Origin: JBFMAI01 sp040755725
GTDB lineage: Bacteria; Planctomycetota; Phycisphaerae; UBA1845; Fen-1342
Reading direction: 5' to 3'
Length of the DNA stretch: 64,000 bases
Assembly (NCBI GenBank): GCA_040755725.1
Contig: JBFMAI010000037.1
Location: 4,802-68,801, forward strand
Position 1 is the stretch's first letter. The number at the start of each line of letters is the position of its first letter. A program made the translations under genes and the position numbers. Shown one piece after another: positions 24,778 to 33,801 of this stretch. The notes beneath the pieces are model-generated. The model did no database searches and had not been told where the DNA came from. It saw only the letters and a list, made by a program, of their open reading frames with translations.

Positions 24778-27543
24778 CTACGGGGCACTCACGTTGGTCA
24801 CGATGTTGGTGGTGGCGAATGTGTTGGTCTTCGTCCCTCCGGAGTAGACCCCGCCCTGATAGAGCCCGTGGAGCACGGTCCCGGTCGAGGTCCCGCCGCG
24901 GTACAGCTCGCAGCTCAGGCCCGCGGTCAGGGCCGGGGAGGAGAACACGACCGACCGGTACGTCTTCGAGGGCGCGAAGGTCACCAGGTCGTTGCCGCCG
25001 GTCGTGGTCTGAATCCGGACCAACGTGCCGGCCGTTTTTGCTGAGCTGTATGTGATCTTCACGGAGCGCTGCGTGGACGACGTGCTCGGGGCCTGGGCCA
25101 TGCCCGCGCTGCCCGCTGCCACCACGAAGCCGCCGCTGATCTTGAACGTTCCGTCGTAGTCAATCGCGGCGTTCATGTCGCCCGTCGGGCCGTGGACGAT
25201 CACCGTGCCGCCGGTCATCGTGATCGAACCGTTGACATCAATCCCGTCGCCGGCGGCGTAGACCGCGATGTAGCCGCCGTTGATGTACAAGTAGTTGGTA
25301 AGGCCGCTGCCGCCGGCGCAGTTGATGCCGTCATCGGTCGTGTTGACACGGATGGTGCCGTCGTCGATGGTGATGACTTTGCTCTCAATACCCTCGTAGC
25401 CGACCGTGACGTTGATGCTGCCGCCGCTGATGTGGACTGAATTCTCGGCGTGGATGCCGTCGCCGTAGCTGGCGCTGGTGCTGCTGTTTGTCGCAATGGT
25501 CAGGTTCCCGCCGCTAACGACGATCGCGTTGTCGGAGTGAATGCCGTCGTCGGCGCAATCGAGGTGGAAGGTGCCGCCGCCGATCGTCACGCTCACCAGC
25601 CCCTTGATGCCCTTAGCGGACCGGGTCGTGGGAATCGTCACGTTGTGCCCGCCGCCGCACACGACGTTGAACGTGCCGCCGGTAATGGACACGGTGCCGG
25701 TCGCCGTGATGCCGTCGTCGCTCGACGTGACGCGGATATCGCCGTCAGAGATAGTGATCGCCGCCGCTTCGATGCCCTCATAACAGGTGGTGATGAGGAT
25801 CGTCCCCGCCGTGATCTCGATCGTGTTGTCGGCGTGGATGGCGTCGCCGTAGCTGGCGGTAATGTCCGAGTTGGTGGCAATGGTCAGGTTCCCGCCGCCG
25901 ATGTGGATGGCGTCATTCGAGTGGAGGCCGTCGTCGGCGCAGTCCAGGTTGAAGGTGCCGCCCTCGATGACGACGCCGGCCAGGCCCTTGATTCCCTTGG
26001 CCGACAAGGTCGAGGGAATGGTCACCGTGTGCCCGCCGCCGGAGACCACGGTGAAGGTACCGCTCGTAACGTGGACATCCGTCTGGGCCGCGAGGCCGTC
26101 GCCGCCCGACGTGATGTTGAAGGTGCCGCCCGTGATCGAGATGTAGCCGAGTTCGGGGTCTTCCGCGTTGTCCGACTTCAGGCCGTCGCCGCCGGAGGTC
26201 ACGGTGATGTAACCGTCCTGGACGAGCAGGTAGTCCTGGCCGCGAATGCCGTCATCGACCGCGATCGCGTTGATCGTGCCACCCGCGATGATGAGCTCGT
26301 CCTTGCTGGCAATGGCGTCGTTGTAATTCCCGCGGACCGTCAGCGCCCCGCTGCCGGAAATCGTCAGCGTGTCCTTGCTGAACAGGCAGGCGTTGGGCTC
26401 GTCCTGCCCCGGCGGGAACGTATACACCGTGGCGTCATATAGGTAGTTCTGGGTCTGGTCCGCCAGGATGACCTTGACCTGGTCGGCGGCCATCACATAG
26501 ACAGGGGCGTTGGTCAGGTTCGTGATGTCAACTCCGCCGAGCACCAGTTCCACGGTGCCCGCCGCGTTCACCACGATCTGCCCGTTCGCCAGCGTGCCGG
26601 TGATGAGGTAGGTGCCCTGGCGCGTGATCGTGGCCGTGGTGCCCTCGACGACGACACCTTCGCCCTCCACGGCGATCCAACTGCCGTTCAGGATGATCTT
26701 CGTGGTCCCGCCCCCACCCGGCCCGTGCCCGCAGGACGGGTCCGCGGGGTTGCCTTCGCCGCTGAAGCAAAGCTGGACGACCGAGAAGTCGAACAGGTCC
26801 ACGTCGTAGTCGCGGTCGCAGTCGGTGGGAATGAAGCCCTCGGGATCGGGCGTCAGCGGGCACGCGGCCGGCGGCGGATCGTACGGGACGAACGGCCCCG
26901 TCAGGCAGCACGCCCACAGCCCGAAGTCGTCCATATCCACGTCGCCGTCCTGGTCGAAGTCGCTCAGGGCATACCCCACGATGCGCCCGGGGCTGCCCAC
27001 CTCGCCGCGACTCGACACCTTGGACCCGAACGAATCGCCCGCCGCGGCCAGCACCCACGTCGTCTGCGCGACCGTGTAGCCGTAGTCCGTCGCGGGAATG
27101 TTGCAGCTCTTACCCAGCGTCCGCACGGTGCCCGGGTAGTTCTCGTCGCCGTACGTCAGCCGGTCCACGAGATTGTTGCCGGCGTCGAAGAGGTTGATTT
27201 CGTCATTGCGGCCAAGGTTGGCGGTGTTGCCGCCGATGATGCGGACGCCGCTGAGCCCCCAATTCGCGGCGAACGCGACCGCGTCGTCATCGGTGAGAAT
27301 CACCGACTCGCCGGGGGCGACGACGCCGAAGGCGCTGAGGCTGATCGTGCCGGGTATGCGGCTGTCGTCATCGAAGCTCCAGCCGGTCATGTCGACGGGG
27401 GCGGGTCCGGTGTTGGTGAACTCGACGTATTCGCCGATGCTGCCGGTCGCCAGACCGTTGTACATCCACTCGGAAATCACGATATCGCCCAAGGCCAGTG
27501 GGGCGAGGCCCAGAACCAGACAGAACGCGGGGGCTCGCAACAT
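24778..27543 (-). CDS. Large surface protein: lamin-tail-like domain, dockerin-like loops, Cthe_2159-type beta-helix
   Basis: The ~921-residue protein starts at an ATG preceded by AAGGAG and has a signal peptide (MLRAPAFCLVLGLAPLALG). Residues 20-150 match a lamin-tail domain (ISEWMYNG...GEYVEFTNTG; GWSFDDDSRIPG). Residues about 205-280 hold EF-hand/dockerin-like loops DFDQDGDVDMDD and DCDRDYDVDLFD. From about 300 on, short repeats of the type SGGTFNV..GDGL/ADDGIHS..ITISGG fit the Cthe_2159-type carbohydrate-binding right-handed beta-helix (DUF4353), whose characterised member binds polygalacturonic acid and cellulose. Two ~120-residue segments are clear duplicates of each other. It is probably an extracellular polysaccharide-binding protein; ligand inferred only from the family. 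Confidence 0.85.
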   Translation of the reverse strand: MLRAPAFCLVLGLAPLALGDIVISEWMYNGLATGSIGEYVEFTNTGPAPVDMTGWSFDDDSRIPGTISLSAFGVVAPGESVILTDDDAVAFAANWGLSGVRIIGGNTANLGRNDEINLFDAGNNLVDRLTYGDENYPGTVRTLGKSCNIPATDYGYTVAQTTWVLAAAGDSFGSKVSSRGEVGSPGRIVGYALSDFDQDGDVDMDDFGLWACCLTGPFVPYDPPPAACPLTPDPEGFIPTDCDRDYDVDLFDFSVVQLCFSGEGNPADPSCGHGPGGGGTTKIILNGSWIAVEGEGVVVEGTTATITRQGTYLITGTLANGQIVVNAAGTVELVLGGVDITNLTNAPVYVMAADQVKVILADQTQNYLYDATVYTFPPGQDEPNACLFSKDTLTISGSGALTVRGNYNDAIASKDELIIAGGTINAIAVDDGIRGQDYLLVQDGYITVTSGGDGLKSDNAEDPELGYISITGGTFNITSGGDGLAAQTDVHVTSGTFTVVSGGGHTVTIPSTLSAKGIKGLAGVVIEGGTFNLDCADDGLHSNDAIHIGGGNLTIATNSDITASYGDAIHADNTIEITAGTILITTCYEGIEAAAITISDGDIRVTSSDDGITATGTVSITGGTFNVVCGGGHNVTIPTTRSAKGIKGLVSVTIGGGTFHLDCADDGIHSDNAIVVSGGNLTIATNSSTSASYGDGIHAENSVHISGGSINVTVGYEGIESKVITIDDGTIRVNTTDDGINCAGGSGLTNYLYINGGYIAVYAAGDGIDVNGSITMTGGTVIVHGPTGDMNAAIDYDGTFKISGGFVVAAGSAGMAQAPSTSSTQRSVKITYSSAKTAGTLVRIQTTTGGNDLVTFAPSKTYRSVVFSSPALTAGLSCELYRGGTSTGTVLHGLYQGGVYSGGTKTNTFATTNIVTNVSAP

Positions 27544-27999
27544 GAGCGGTCTCCTTCGGGGCGTCGCAGCGGAACCGGTTGCTCCGGCCGCCACACGCCA
27601 AGCCTCACAGCCCCGGCCACATGAACATCGTCACGCGCGGCAACGTCCCCGCACCAAAGATCAACGCCGCCGGGCTTCGCGGGCCGGGGCGTCTCGGCGC
27701 GGTCGCGGACAACAGGACCATCTCACCACCAGCGCATGGGTGAGTTCAGGTCTTCGCGCCGCCGGGCGTGTACCGATAACTCACGACGGCCATCACCACG
27801 GCGGTCGTAGCCTGCGTTCAGGCTAGCCGGCCAATCGTGAAACGGAAATGAAATAATGGGCGGTCGTGGCGGCCGTCGCACGCCGACGAGGCCCTGCGGC
27901 GGCGAACCCCGCCGTAGAGAGCCCCCAGCAGAACCCCGCACGCCAATGCGGGGTCCGCCGACCCGCTACCCGCACGGGGGCCCGGCGGGCAGCCGCGCG
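27544..27999. repeat. Intergenic region with A1-like hairpin
   Basis: The 456-bp gap between the cysA 3' end and the surface-protein 5' end holds the AAGGAG site for the latter and a perfect palindrome at 27933-27954 (ACCCCGCA, 6-nt loop, TGCGGGGT). On the minus strand this hairpin lies 46 bp downstream of cysA, so it could end the sulfate operon, although no T-run follows. No other gene is supported. Confidence 0.5.
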
Positions 28000-29067
<1,068 letters not shown>

Positions 29068-29084
29068 GCGGCACCCGGGGGGAT

Positions 29085-29225
29085 CACCACAGAGACACAG
29101 AGACACAGAGAACACAAGCGCTGGAATTGACCAACCTCGGTGTGGTTACGGCGCGCGGCCGGTGTTTCCTGAATGCAGATTGTCATCTCTGGTCTTCTCT
29201 GCGTCTCTGTGCCTCCGTTGTTACT
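29085..29225. repeat. CACAGAGACACAGAG repeats between cysA and cysW (family D)
   Basis: Copy 1 at about 29088-29118 reads ACCACAGAGACACAGAGACA and onwards; copy 2 at about 29189-29225 is inverted (TCTTCTCTGCGTCTCTGTGC). The inverted copy overlaps the 3' end of cysW, giving CysW a C-terminal tail TTEAQRRREDQR. Related fragments are at 30967-30982 and about 41872-41922. The inverted pair could fold into a hairpin in the operon transcript. Confidence 0.75.
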
Positions 29226-30091
29226 GCCTTACGGCCCGCCCGGCCGGACTTCCAGGCCACCAGGCTCTTGGCCGCCAGCGTGACCAGCGACAGCAGCGCG
29301 AGCAGGGACGCGATGGCGAACGCGCCGACGAAATTGTACTCGTTGTAGAGGATTTCCACGTGCAAGGTCATCGTGTTGGTCAGGCCGCGGATGTGGCCGG
29401 ACACCACGGACACGGCGCCGAACTCCCCCATCGCCCGGGCGTTGCACAGGATCACGCCGTACAGCAGCCCCCATTTGATGTTGGGCAGCGTGACGCGGAA
29501 GAACGTCTGCCAACCGCGGGCACCGAGCACGAGCGCAGCCTGCTCTTCCTCGGTGCCCTGGGCCTGCATGAGCGGGACCAGCTCGCGGGCCACCAGCGGG
29601 CAGGTCACGAACAGCGTGGCCAGCACGATCCCCGGGACCGAGAAGATGATCTTGATGTCGTGCGCGTCCAGCCACGGCCCCAGCCAGCCGCGCAGCCCGA
29701 ACAGCAGCACGTAGATCAGGCCGGCGATCACGGGCGAGACCGCGAACGGCAGGTCAATGAGCGTGATGAGCAGGCTCTTGCCGCGGAACTCGAACTTGGC
29801 GATGGCCCACGCCGCCGCGACGCCGAACACCAGGTTGAGCGGCACGACCAGAGCGGCGGTGAGGAGCGTGAGGCGGATGGCGGCCCGGGCGTCCGAATCA
29901 CGCAGGGCGTGGAAGTAGGCCGCCACGCCGCGCTCCAACGCCTGGGCGAACACGGCGACCAGCGGGAGCACGAGGAACAGCCCGAGGAACGCGGCCGCCA
30001 CGCCGATGAGGAGCCAGCGCACGGCCCCCGGTTCCACGGCCACGCGGGGGGCGGCCGGTCGCACGGACCTCGTCGGGGCTACGGTCGTCAC
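29183..30091 (-). CDS. cysW: Sulfate/thiosulfate ABC transporter permease CysW
   Basis: The 302-residue inner-membrane permease has about six membrane segments, with LLIGVAAAFLGLFLVLPLVA first. The ABC-permease EAA loop appears as QAALVLGARGWQTFFRVTLP followed by NIKWGLLYGVILCNARAMGE, with GEFGAVSVVSGHIRG as in CysW. GTG at 30091 starts one base after the cysT stop, implying coupled translation. The final 12 residues (TTEAQRRREDQR) are encoded by a mobile CACAGAG-type repeat, so the native C-terminus was replaced or extended at about KSLVAWKSGRAGRK. CysW pairs with CysT to form the translocation pore. Confidence 0.95.
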   Translation of the reverse strand: MTTVAPTRSVRPAAPRVAVEPGAVRWLLIGVAAAFLGLFLVLPLVAVFAQALERGVAAYFHALRDSDARAAIRLTLLTAALVVPLNLVFGVAAAWAIAKFEFRGKSLLITLIDLPFAVSPVIAGLIYVLLFGLRGWLGPWLDAHDIKIIFSVPGIVLATLFVTCPLVARELVPLMQAQGTEEEQAALVLGARGWQTFFRVTLPNIKWGLLYGVILCNARAMGEFGAVSVVSGHIRGLTNTMTLHVEILYNEYNFVGAFAIASLLALLSLVTLAAKSLVAWKSGRAGRKAVTTEAQRRREDQR

Positions 30092-30092
30092 G

Positions 30093-30947
30093 TCAGTCTC
30101 CGAACGTCTGCTGCCGGCGGGTCATCCACCGTTGCAGCGTGTTGATCACCAGGAGCAGCACGAACGACGCCAGCAACATGACCACGGCCAGCGCGGTCGC
30201 CCCCGGGTAATCGAATTGCTCCAGTTTGATGACGATCAGCAGCGCGGTGATCTCGGTCTTCATGGGCATGTTGCCGGCGATGAAGATGACGGAGCCGTAT
30301 TCGCCCAGGGCGCGGGCCAACGCCAGTGCGAAACCCGTGGCCATCGCGGGCCAGAGCTCGGGCAGGATCACGCGCCAGAGGGTCGGCCACCGCCCGGCCC
30401 CCAGGCTGGCCGCTGCCTCTTCGATCTCGGGGTCGAGGTCCTCCAGCACCGGCTGAAGCGTGCGCACCACGAACGGCAACCCGATGAACGTGAGGGCGAC
30501 GATCACGCCCAGCGGGGCGAACGCCACTTTCAGCCCGACCGCTTCCAGGTGGCGACCGATCCAACCGTTGCCCGCGTAGACGCTCGTGAGGGCGATGCCG
30601 GCCACCGCGGTTGGCAACGCAAACGGCAGGTCCACGAGCGCGTCCACGATCTTCTTGCCGGGGAACCGGTAGCGCACGAGTACCCAGGCCACGATCGAGC
30701 CGAAGACCACGTTTACCGCGGCGGCCACCGCCGCCGCACCGAAGGTTAGTCGATAGGAAGCCAGCACCCGCGGCGCCGTCGCCGTGGCCCAGAAGTCCCC
30801 CCAACTCATCTTGGTCGCTGTCAATACCAGACCGGCCAGTGGAATCAGGACGAGCAGACTGAAGTACAGCAGCATGAACCCCAGCGCCAAGCCGAAGCCT
30901 GGCAGGATCCGGCGTTTCCGCGGCTTGTAGGTGGCCACTCCCGTCAT
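30093..30947 (-). CDS. cysT: Sulfate/thiosulfate ABC transporter permease CysT (CysU)
   Basis: The 284-residue permease begins at ATG 30947 (MTGVATYKPRKRRILPGFGL); an open frame upstream is not supported because it runs into the 3' end of the binding-protein gene. Membrane segments include ALGFMLLYFSLLVLIPLAG and ALPTAVAGIALTSVYAG. The EAA loop is AAASLGAGRWPTLWRVILPE and ARALGEYGSVIFIAGNMP is the CysT-type signature. It lies 43 bp below the binding-protein gene and one base above cysW in the sulfate operon. Confidence 0.95.
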   Translation of the reverse strand: MTGVATYKPRKRRILPGFGLALGFMLLYFSLLVLIPLAGLVLTATKMSWGDFWATATAPRVLASYRLTFGAAAVAAAVNVVFGSIVAWVLVRYRFPGKKIVDALVDLPFALPTAVAGIALTSVYAGNGWIGRHLEAVGLKVAFAPLGVIVALTFIGLPFVVRTLQPVLEDLDPEIEEAAASLGAGRWPTLWRVILPELWPAMATGFALALARALGEYGSVIFIAGNMPMKTEITALLIVIKLEQFDYPGATALAVVMLLASFVLLLVINTLQRWMTRRQQTFGD

Positions 30948-30990
30948 GTCACCGTCCGTTTCGCCGCTGGACTCACCACAGACGCACAGG

Positions 30991-32013
30991 CTACCGACCG
31001 GGAACGTAGATCTGGTCAAACAGGCCGCCGTCGGCGAAGTGCTCCTTCTGGGCCTTCGCCCAGCCGCCGAAGTCCTCATCGATGGTCAAGAGCTTGACTT
31101 CCGGAAACTGGGCCGCGTGTTTCTCGGTCACGGCCTTCAGACGGGGACGATAGTAGTGCTTGGCGACGATCTCCTGCCCCTCCGGCGAATACAGGTACTC
31201 CAGGTAGGCGGTCGCCACCGCCCGCGTCCCGCGCTTGTCCACCGTCTTGTCCACGACGGTCACCGGCGGCTCGGCCAGGATGCTGATCGACGGGTACACG
31301 ATCTCGACCTTGTCCTTGCCCAGCTCGTTCATGGCGAGCAGGGCCTCGTTCTCCCACGCCAGCAACACGTCGCCGATGCCGCGCTGCACAAACGTCGTCG
31401 TCGAACCGCGCGCCCCCGAATCGAGCACGGGGACGTTCCGGAACAGGCGCGTCACGAAATCCTTCGCGGCCTCCTCCCCGCCGTACTTCTTTCGCGCGTA
31501 ACCCCATGCGGCCAGGTAGTTCCACCGGGCCCCGCCGGACGTCTTCGGGTTCGGCGTAATGACGGCGACGCCCGGCTTCACGAGGTCGTCCCAGTCCTTG
31601 ATCCCCTTGGGGTTGCCCTTGCGGACCAGGAAGACGATCGTCGAGGTGTACGGCGCGCTGTTGTCCGGCAGGCGTTTCTGCCAGTCCTGGGGGATCAGTC
31701 CGCCGTGCTCGTGCAGCGCGTCGATGTCGTAGGCCAGCGCGAGCGTGACGACGTCCGCTTGCAGCCCGTCAATGACCGAGCGGGCCTGCTTCCCGGAGCC
31801 GCCGTGCGATTGGCGGATGGTCACCTTCTGCCCGGTTTTTCCGAGCCAGTACGCGGCGAAGCGCTCGTTGAACTCCTGGTAGAGCTCGCGTGTGGGGTCG
31901 TAAGACACGTTGAGGAGGGAGACCTCGCCGGCGTTCTGAGCGCGCCCGACCGGGACGGCGACGGCGAGCGTGAGCACGGCGACACAGGCCCATTCGAGGC
32001 TCCGGATTGACAC
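30991..32013 (-). CDS. sbp: Periplasmic sulfate-binding protein
   Basis: The 340-residue protein has a signal peptide (SLEWACVAVLTLAVAVPVGR, then AQ) and the sulfate-binding-protein family sequence: LLNVSYDPTRELYQEFN, IRQSHGGSGKQARSVIDGL, ADVVTLALAYDIDAL, STIVFLVRKGNPKGIKDWDD, VITPNPKTSGGARWNYLAAW and GIGDVLLAWENEA. The S-GGSGKQ and T-SGGARWN stretches supply the sulfate-binding backbone. GTG at 32013 is the start because AAAGGAG lies six nt upstream. It captures sulfate or thiosulfate for CysTWA and follows the small RHH gene by 89 bp. Symbol could equally be cysP. Confidence 0.95.
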   Translation of the reverse strand: MSIRSLEWACVAVLTLAVAVPVGRAQNAGEVSLLNVSYDPTRELYQEFNERFAAYWLGKTGQKVTIRQSHGGSGKQARSVIDGLQADVVTLALAYDIDALHEHGGLIPQDWQKRLPDNSAPYTSTIVFLVRKGNPKGIKDWDDLVKPGVAVITPNPKTSGGARWNYLAAWGYARKKYGGEEAAKDFVTRLFRNVPVLDSGARGSTTTFVQRGIGDVLLAWENEALLAMNELGKDKVEIVYPSISILAEPPVTVVDKTVDKRGTRAVATAYLEYLYSPEGQEIVAKHYYRPRLKAVTEKHAAQFPEVKLLTIDEDFGGWAKAQKEHFADGGLFDQIYVPGR

Positions 32014-32102
32014 GTGGCACTCCTTTCAATCGCAGTGAGCGTGCGGCGGCGCAGGCGGCCGCGCGGCACGCGTGACGGACACATGGCGACCGGGGCGCGG
32101 GT

Positions 32103-32336
32103 TCATTCGATGTAGCCGAGAGCGCGCAGCCGCTGACGGACGGCTTCGACCTCGAACTCGGTCAGGCCGGGGGGCTTGCGGTCGAGCTTGCCGCCGGCGG
32201 CGACATCCCGCAGCACGTATGTGACGAACTCCGTCACGCTGCGGAATCCCGTGTTAGCGATGAGGTCTGATAACTTATCATACAGCTCCTTTGGGATCTT
32301 GAGCGTGACCGTCGGACGTCGTTCAGCACCCGCCAT
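32103..32336 (-). CDS. Ribbon-helix-helix (CopG/Arc-type) regulator heading the sulfate operon
   Basis: The 77-residue protein has an N-terminal ribbon-helix-helix: beta strand RPTVTLKIPKELYDKL, helix A LSDLIANTGF, then the turn and helix B SVTEFVTYVLRDVAAG. The C-terminal tail FEVEAVRQRLRALGYIE is a second short helix. RHH proteins bind DNA as dimers of dimers through the beta ribbon, usually at repeated short half-sites. An AAGGAGG ribosome-binding site (complement of 32347-32353) precedes the ATG. It is the first gene of the sulfate transporter operon, and a 44-bp palindrome with four CACT/AGTG half-sites overlaps its promoter, so autoregulation and sulfur-dependent control are likely but inferred. 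Confidence 0.85.
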   Translation of the reverse strand: MAGAERRPTVTLKIPKELYDKLSDLIANTGFRSVTEFVTYVLRDVAAGGKLDRKPPGLTEFEVEAVRQRLRALGYIE

Positions 32337-32353
32337 GACCCGGACGCCTCCTT

Positions 32354-32397
32354 ATACACTCCCTATGGAGTGCTAATGCACTACACTGGGAGTGTAT
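32354..32397. promoter_or_regulatory. Composite palindromic operator of the sulfate operon
   Basis: The outer arms ATACACTCCC (32354-32363) and GGGAGTGTAT (32388-32397) are perfect 10-bp inverted repeats. The inner arms AGTGC (32369-32373) and GCACT (32378-32382) share the same centre. Half-sites CACT/AGTG therefore occur at 32357, 32369, 32379 and 32391 with 12-10-12 bp spacing. The element overlaps the predicted -10 box and reaches the Shine-Dalgarno of the RHH gene, fitting a repressor site for its product. Confidence 0.75.
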
Positions 32398-32418
32398 CTC
32401 ACGCACGTGGTTTGTCAA
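32391..32418 (-). promoter_or_regulatory. Predicted sigma-70 promoter of the sulfate operon
   Basis: On the minus strand TTGACA (complement of 32413-32418) is a perfect -35 box, followed after 16 nt by TACACT (complement of 32391-32396) as -10. Transcription would start near 32384, about 48 nt before the RHH start codon. Confidence 0.65.
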
Positions 32419-32688
32419 GCTCGCTGCCCGCGCTAACCCATCGCCGCCGAATATGACCTAAGCAACTACTAGTACACACTTTACGTCGATTCAGTGGAGA
32501 GCCCCTCCACACAGCCTCCGGCGGGTGGCCCTCCGGCGCCCTCTGACCAGACGCATCAATCGGGTGTCGGCCGGTTGCGGCCTTGTAGGAAATGAGGCCC
32601 GTAGCGTATCGTGGCCCGCCGGCCGCAAACGGGCGGCGGGCGCGACCGACGGGCGGCGTCGGATTTCCGTTTGGGAGCGTTCGGCAGC

Positions 32689-33603
32689 GTGGCTTCAACG
32701 GCGGTCGCCAACACGACGACAGAGGGCCGGGAGCTGCTCTCTCCCGAGTTCATGACCCGGCTGGAACAGCTCGAGATCCTCTCGCGGAAGATTTTCATCG
32801 GCCGCATGAAAGGCGAACGCCGCAGCAAGAAGCGCGGCGAGTCGGTCGAGTTCGCCGACTATCGCAACTACGTCGTCGGCGACGATCTCCGCTTCCTGGA
32901 CTGGAACATCTACGCCCGGCTCGAGCGCCTGCTGCTCAAGCTGTTCCTCGAGGAAGAGGACCTCAACGTCACGGTGTTGTTCGACGTGTCCAAGAGCATG
33001 GATTGGGGCACGCCGCACAAGGGCCTGTACGTCAAACGCGTCGCCGCCGCCCTGGCGTACATCGGCCTGTGCAACTACGACCGCATCAGCCTGTACGGGT
33101 ATTCGAGCACGCTGACGCGCGAGATGTGCGGCGTCCGCGGGCGGCGGATGGCTTCGCCGCTCATTCGCTTCCTCGAGGGCATCGCGTACGAAGGAGGGTC
33201 CGACTTCACCGCCGTCGCCAAGCGCTTCGCGGTGCGGTACCGGGGCAAGGGCGTCGTAGTGGTGCTCAGCGATTTCCTGGACAAGGGCGGCTACGCCGAG
33301 GGTCTGCGATACCTGCTGTCGCGGGACCTCGACCTGTACGTCGTGCAGGTGCTGTCGCCGGAGGAAATCGACCCGCCGCTCGTGGGCGATTTGAAGCTGA
33401 AGGATGTGGAGGACGACGACACCGCCGAGGTGACGATTTCGGCCCCCTTGCTGAAGCGGTACAAGGCGAACCTTCAGGCGTTCTGCCAGGGGCTGAAGGA
33501 CCACTGCACGCGGCGGGGGATCACGTACCTGTTCACGAGCACGCGGGTGCCGTTCGACGTGCTGGTCATGTCGTATCTGCGGCAGCGGGGGCTGCTGCGC
33601 TGA
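32689..33603 (+). CDS. DUF58 domain-containing protein
   Basis: The protein of about 304 residues matches the DUF58 family: SRKIFIGRMKGERRSKKRGE, VEFADYRNYVVGDDLRFLDW and the vWA-like core VTVLFDVSKSMDWG with a DxSxS-type MIDAS (DVSKS), then YEGGSDFTAVAKRF and VVVLSDFLDKGG. DUF58 proteins usually work with MoxR AAA ATPases and vWA proteins; none is adjacent here, so the partner must lie elsewhere. The frame is open from 32611; GTG at 32689 is preferred because GGGAG is upstream and it starts near the family's normal N-terminus, but this is not certain. It is divergent from the sulfate operon and followed by an MBOAT gene. Confidence 0.88.
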   Translation: MASTAVANTTTEGRELLSPEFMTRLEQLEILSRKIFIGRMKGERRSKKRGESVEFADYRNYVVGDDLRFLDWNIYARLERLLLKLFLEEEDLNVTVLFDVSKSMDWGTPHKGLYVKRVAAALAYIGLCNYDRISLYGYSSTLTREMCGVRGRRMASPLIRFLEGIAYEGGSDFTAVAKRFAVRYRGKGVVVVLSDFLDKGGYAEGLRYLLSRDLDLYVVQVLSPEEIDPPLVGDLKLKDVEDDDTAEVTISAPLLKRYKANLQAFCQGLKDHCTRRGITYLFTSTRVPFDVLVMSYLRQRGLLR

Positions 33604-33716
33604 GCTCGCCGGACATTGAAGGTCGGCGGCGCACCGGGTAAGTTCCCCGCGAGCTGTCCGAAGAGTTGGTTGGGCAGGAACTGGCGGATCAGGCGGCCGG
33701 TCTTGGCCAAGGAGTG

Positions 33717-33755
33717 TGCCCCTCCCCCAACCCCTCCCGGAGAGGGAGGGGGGGT
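33717..33755. repeat. CCCTCCCCCAACCCCTCCC palindrome (family E)
   Basis: The sequence CCCTCCCCCAACCCCTCCCG followed by GAGAGGGAGGGGGG can form a hairpin. Further members lie at about 16868-16915, 42485-42525, 51943-52008 and 54045-54085. Here it sits upstream of the MBOAT start in an otherwise open frame (reading PPPTPPGEGGG), so the true protein probably begins after it. Confidence 0.7.
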
Positions 33756-33801
33756 GGCGGACCGCTTCGCGGCGCGGGCGGCGTTAGGCGCGGGTGTGCG
33801 A

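Noticed and set aside
32599..32688. Upstream extension of the DUF58 frame to 32611
   Set aside because: The extra residues are Arg/Gly-rich without family similarity; GTG 32689 fits the family better, though not certainly.
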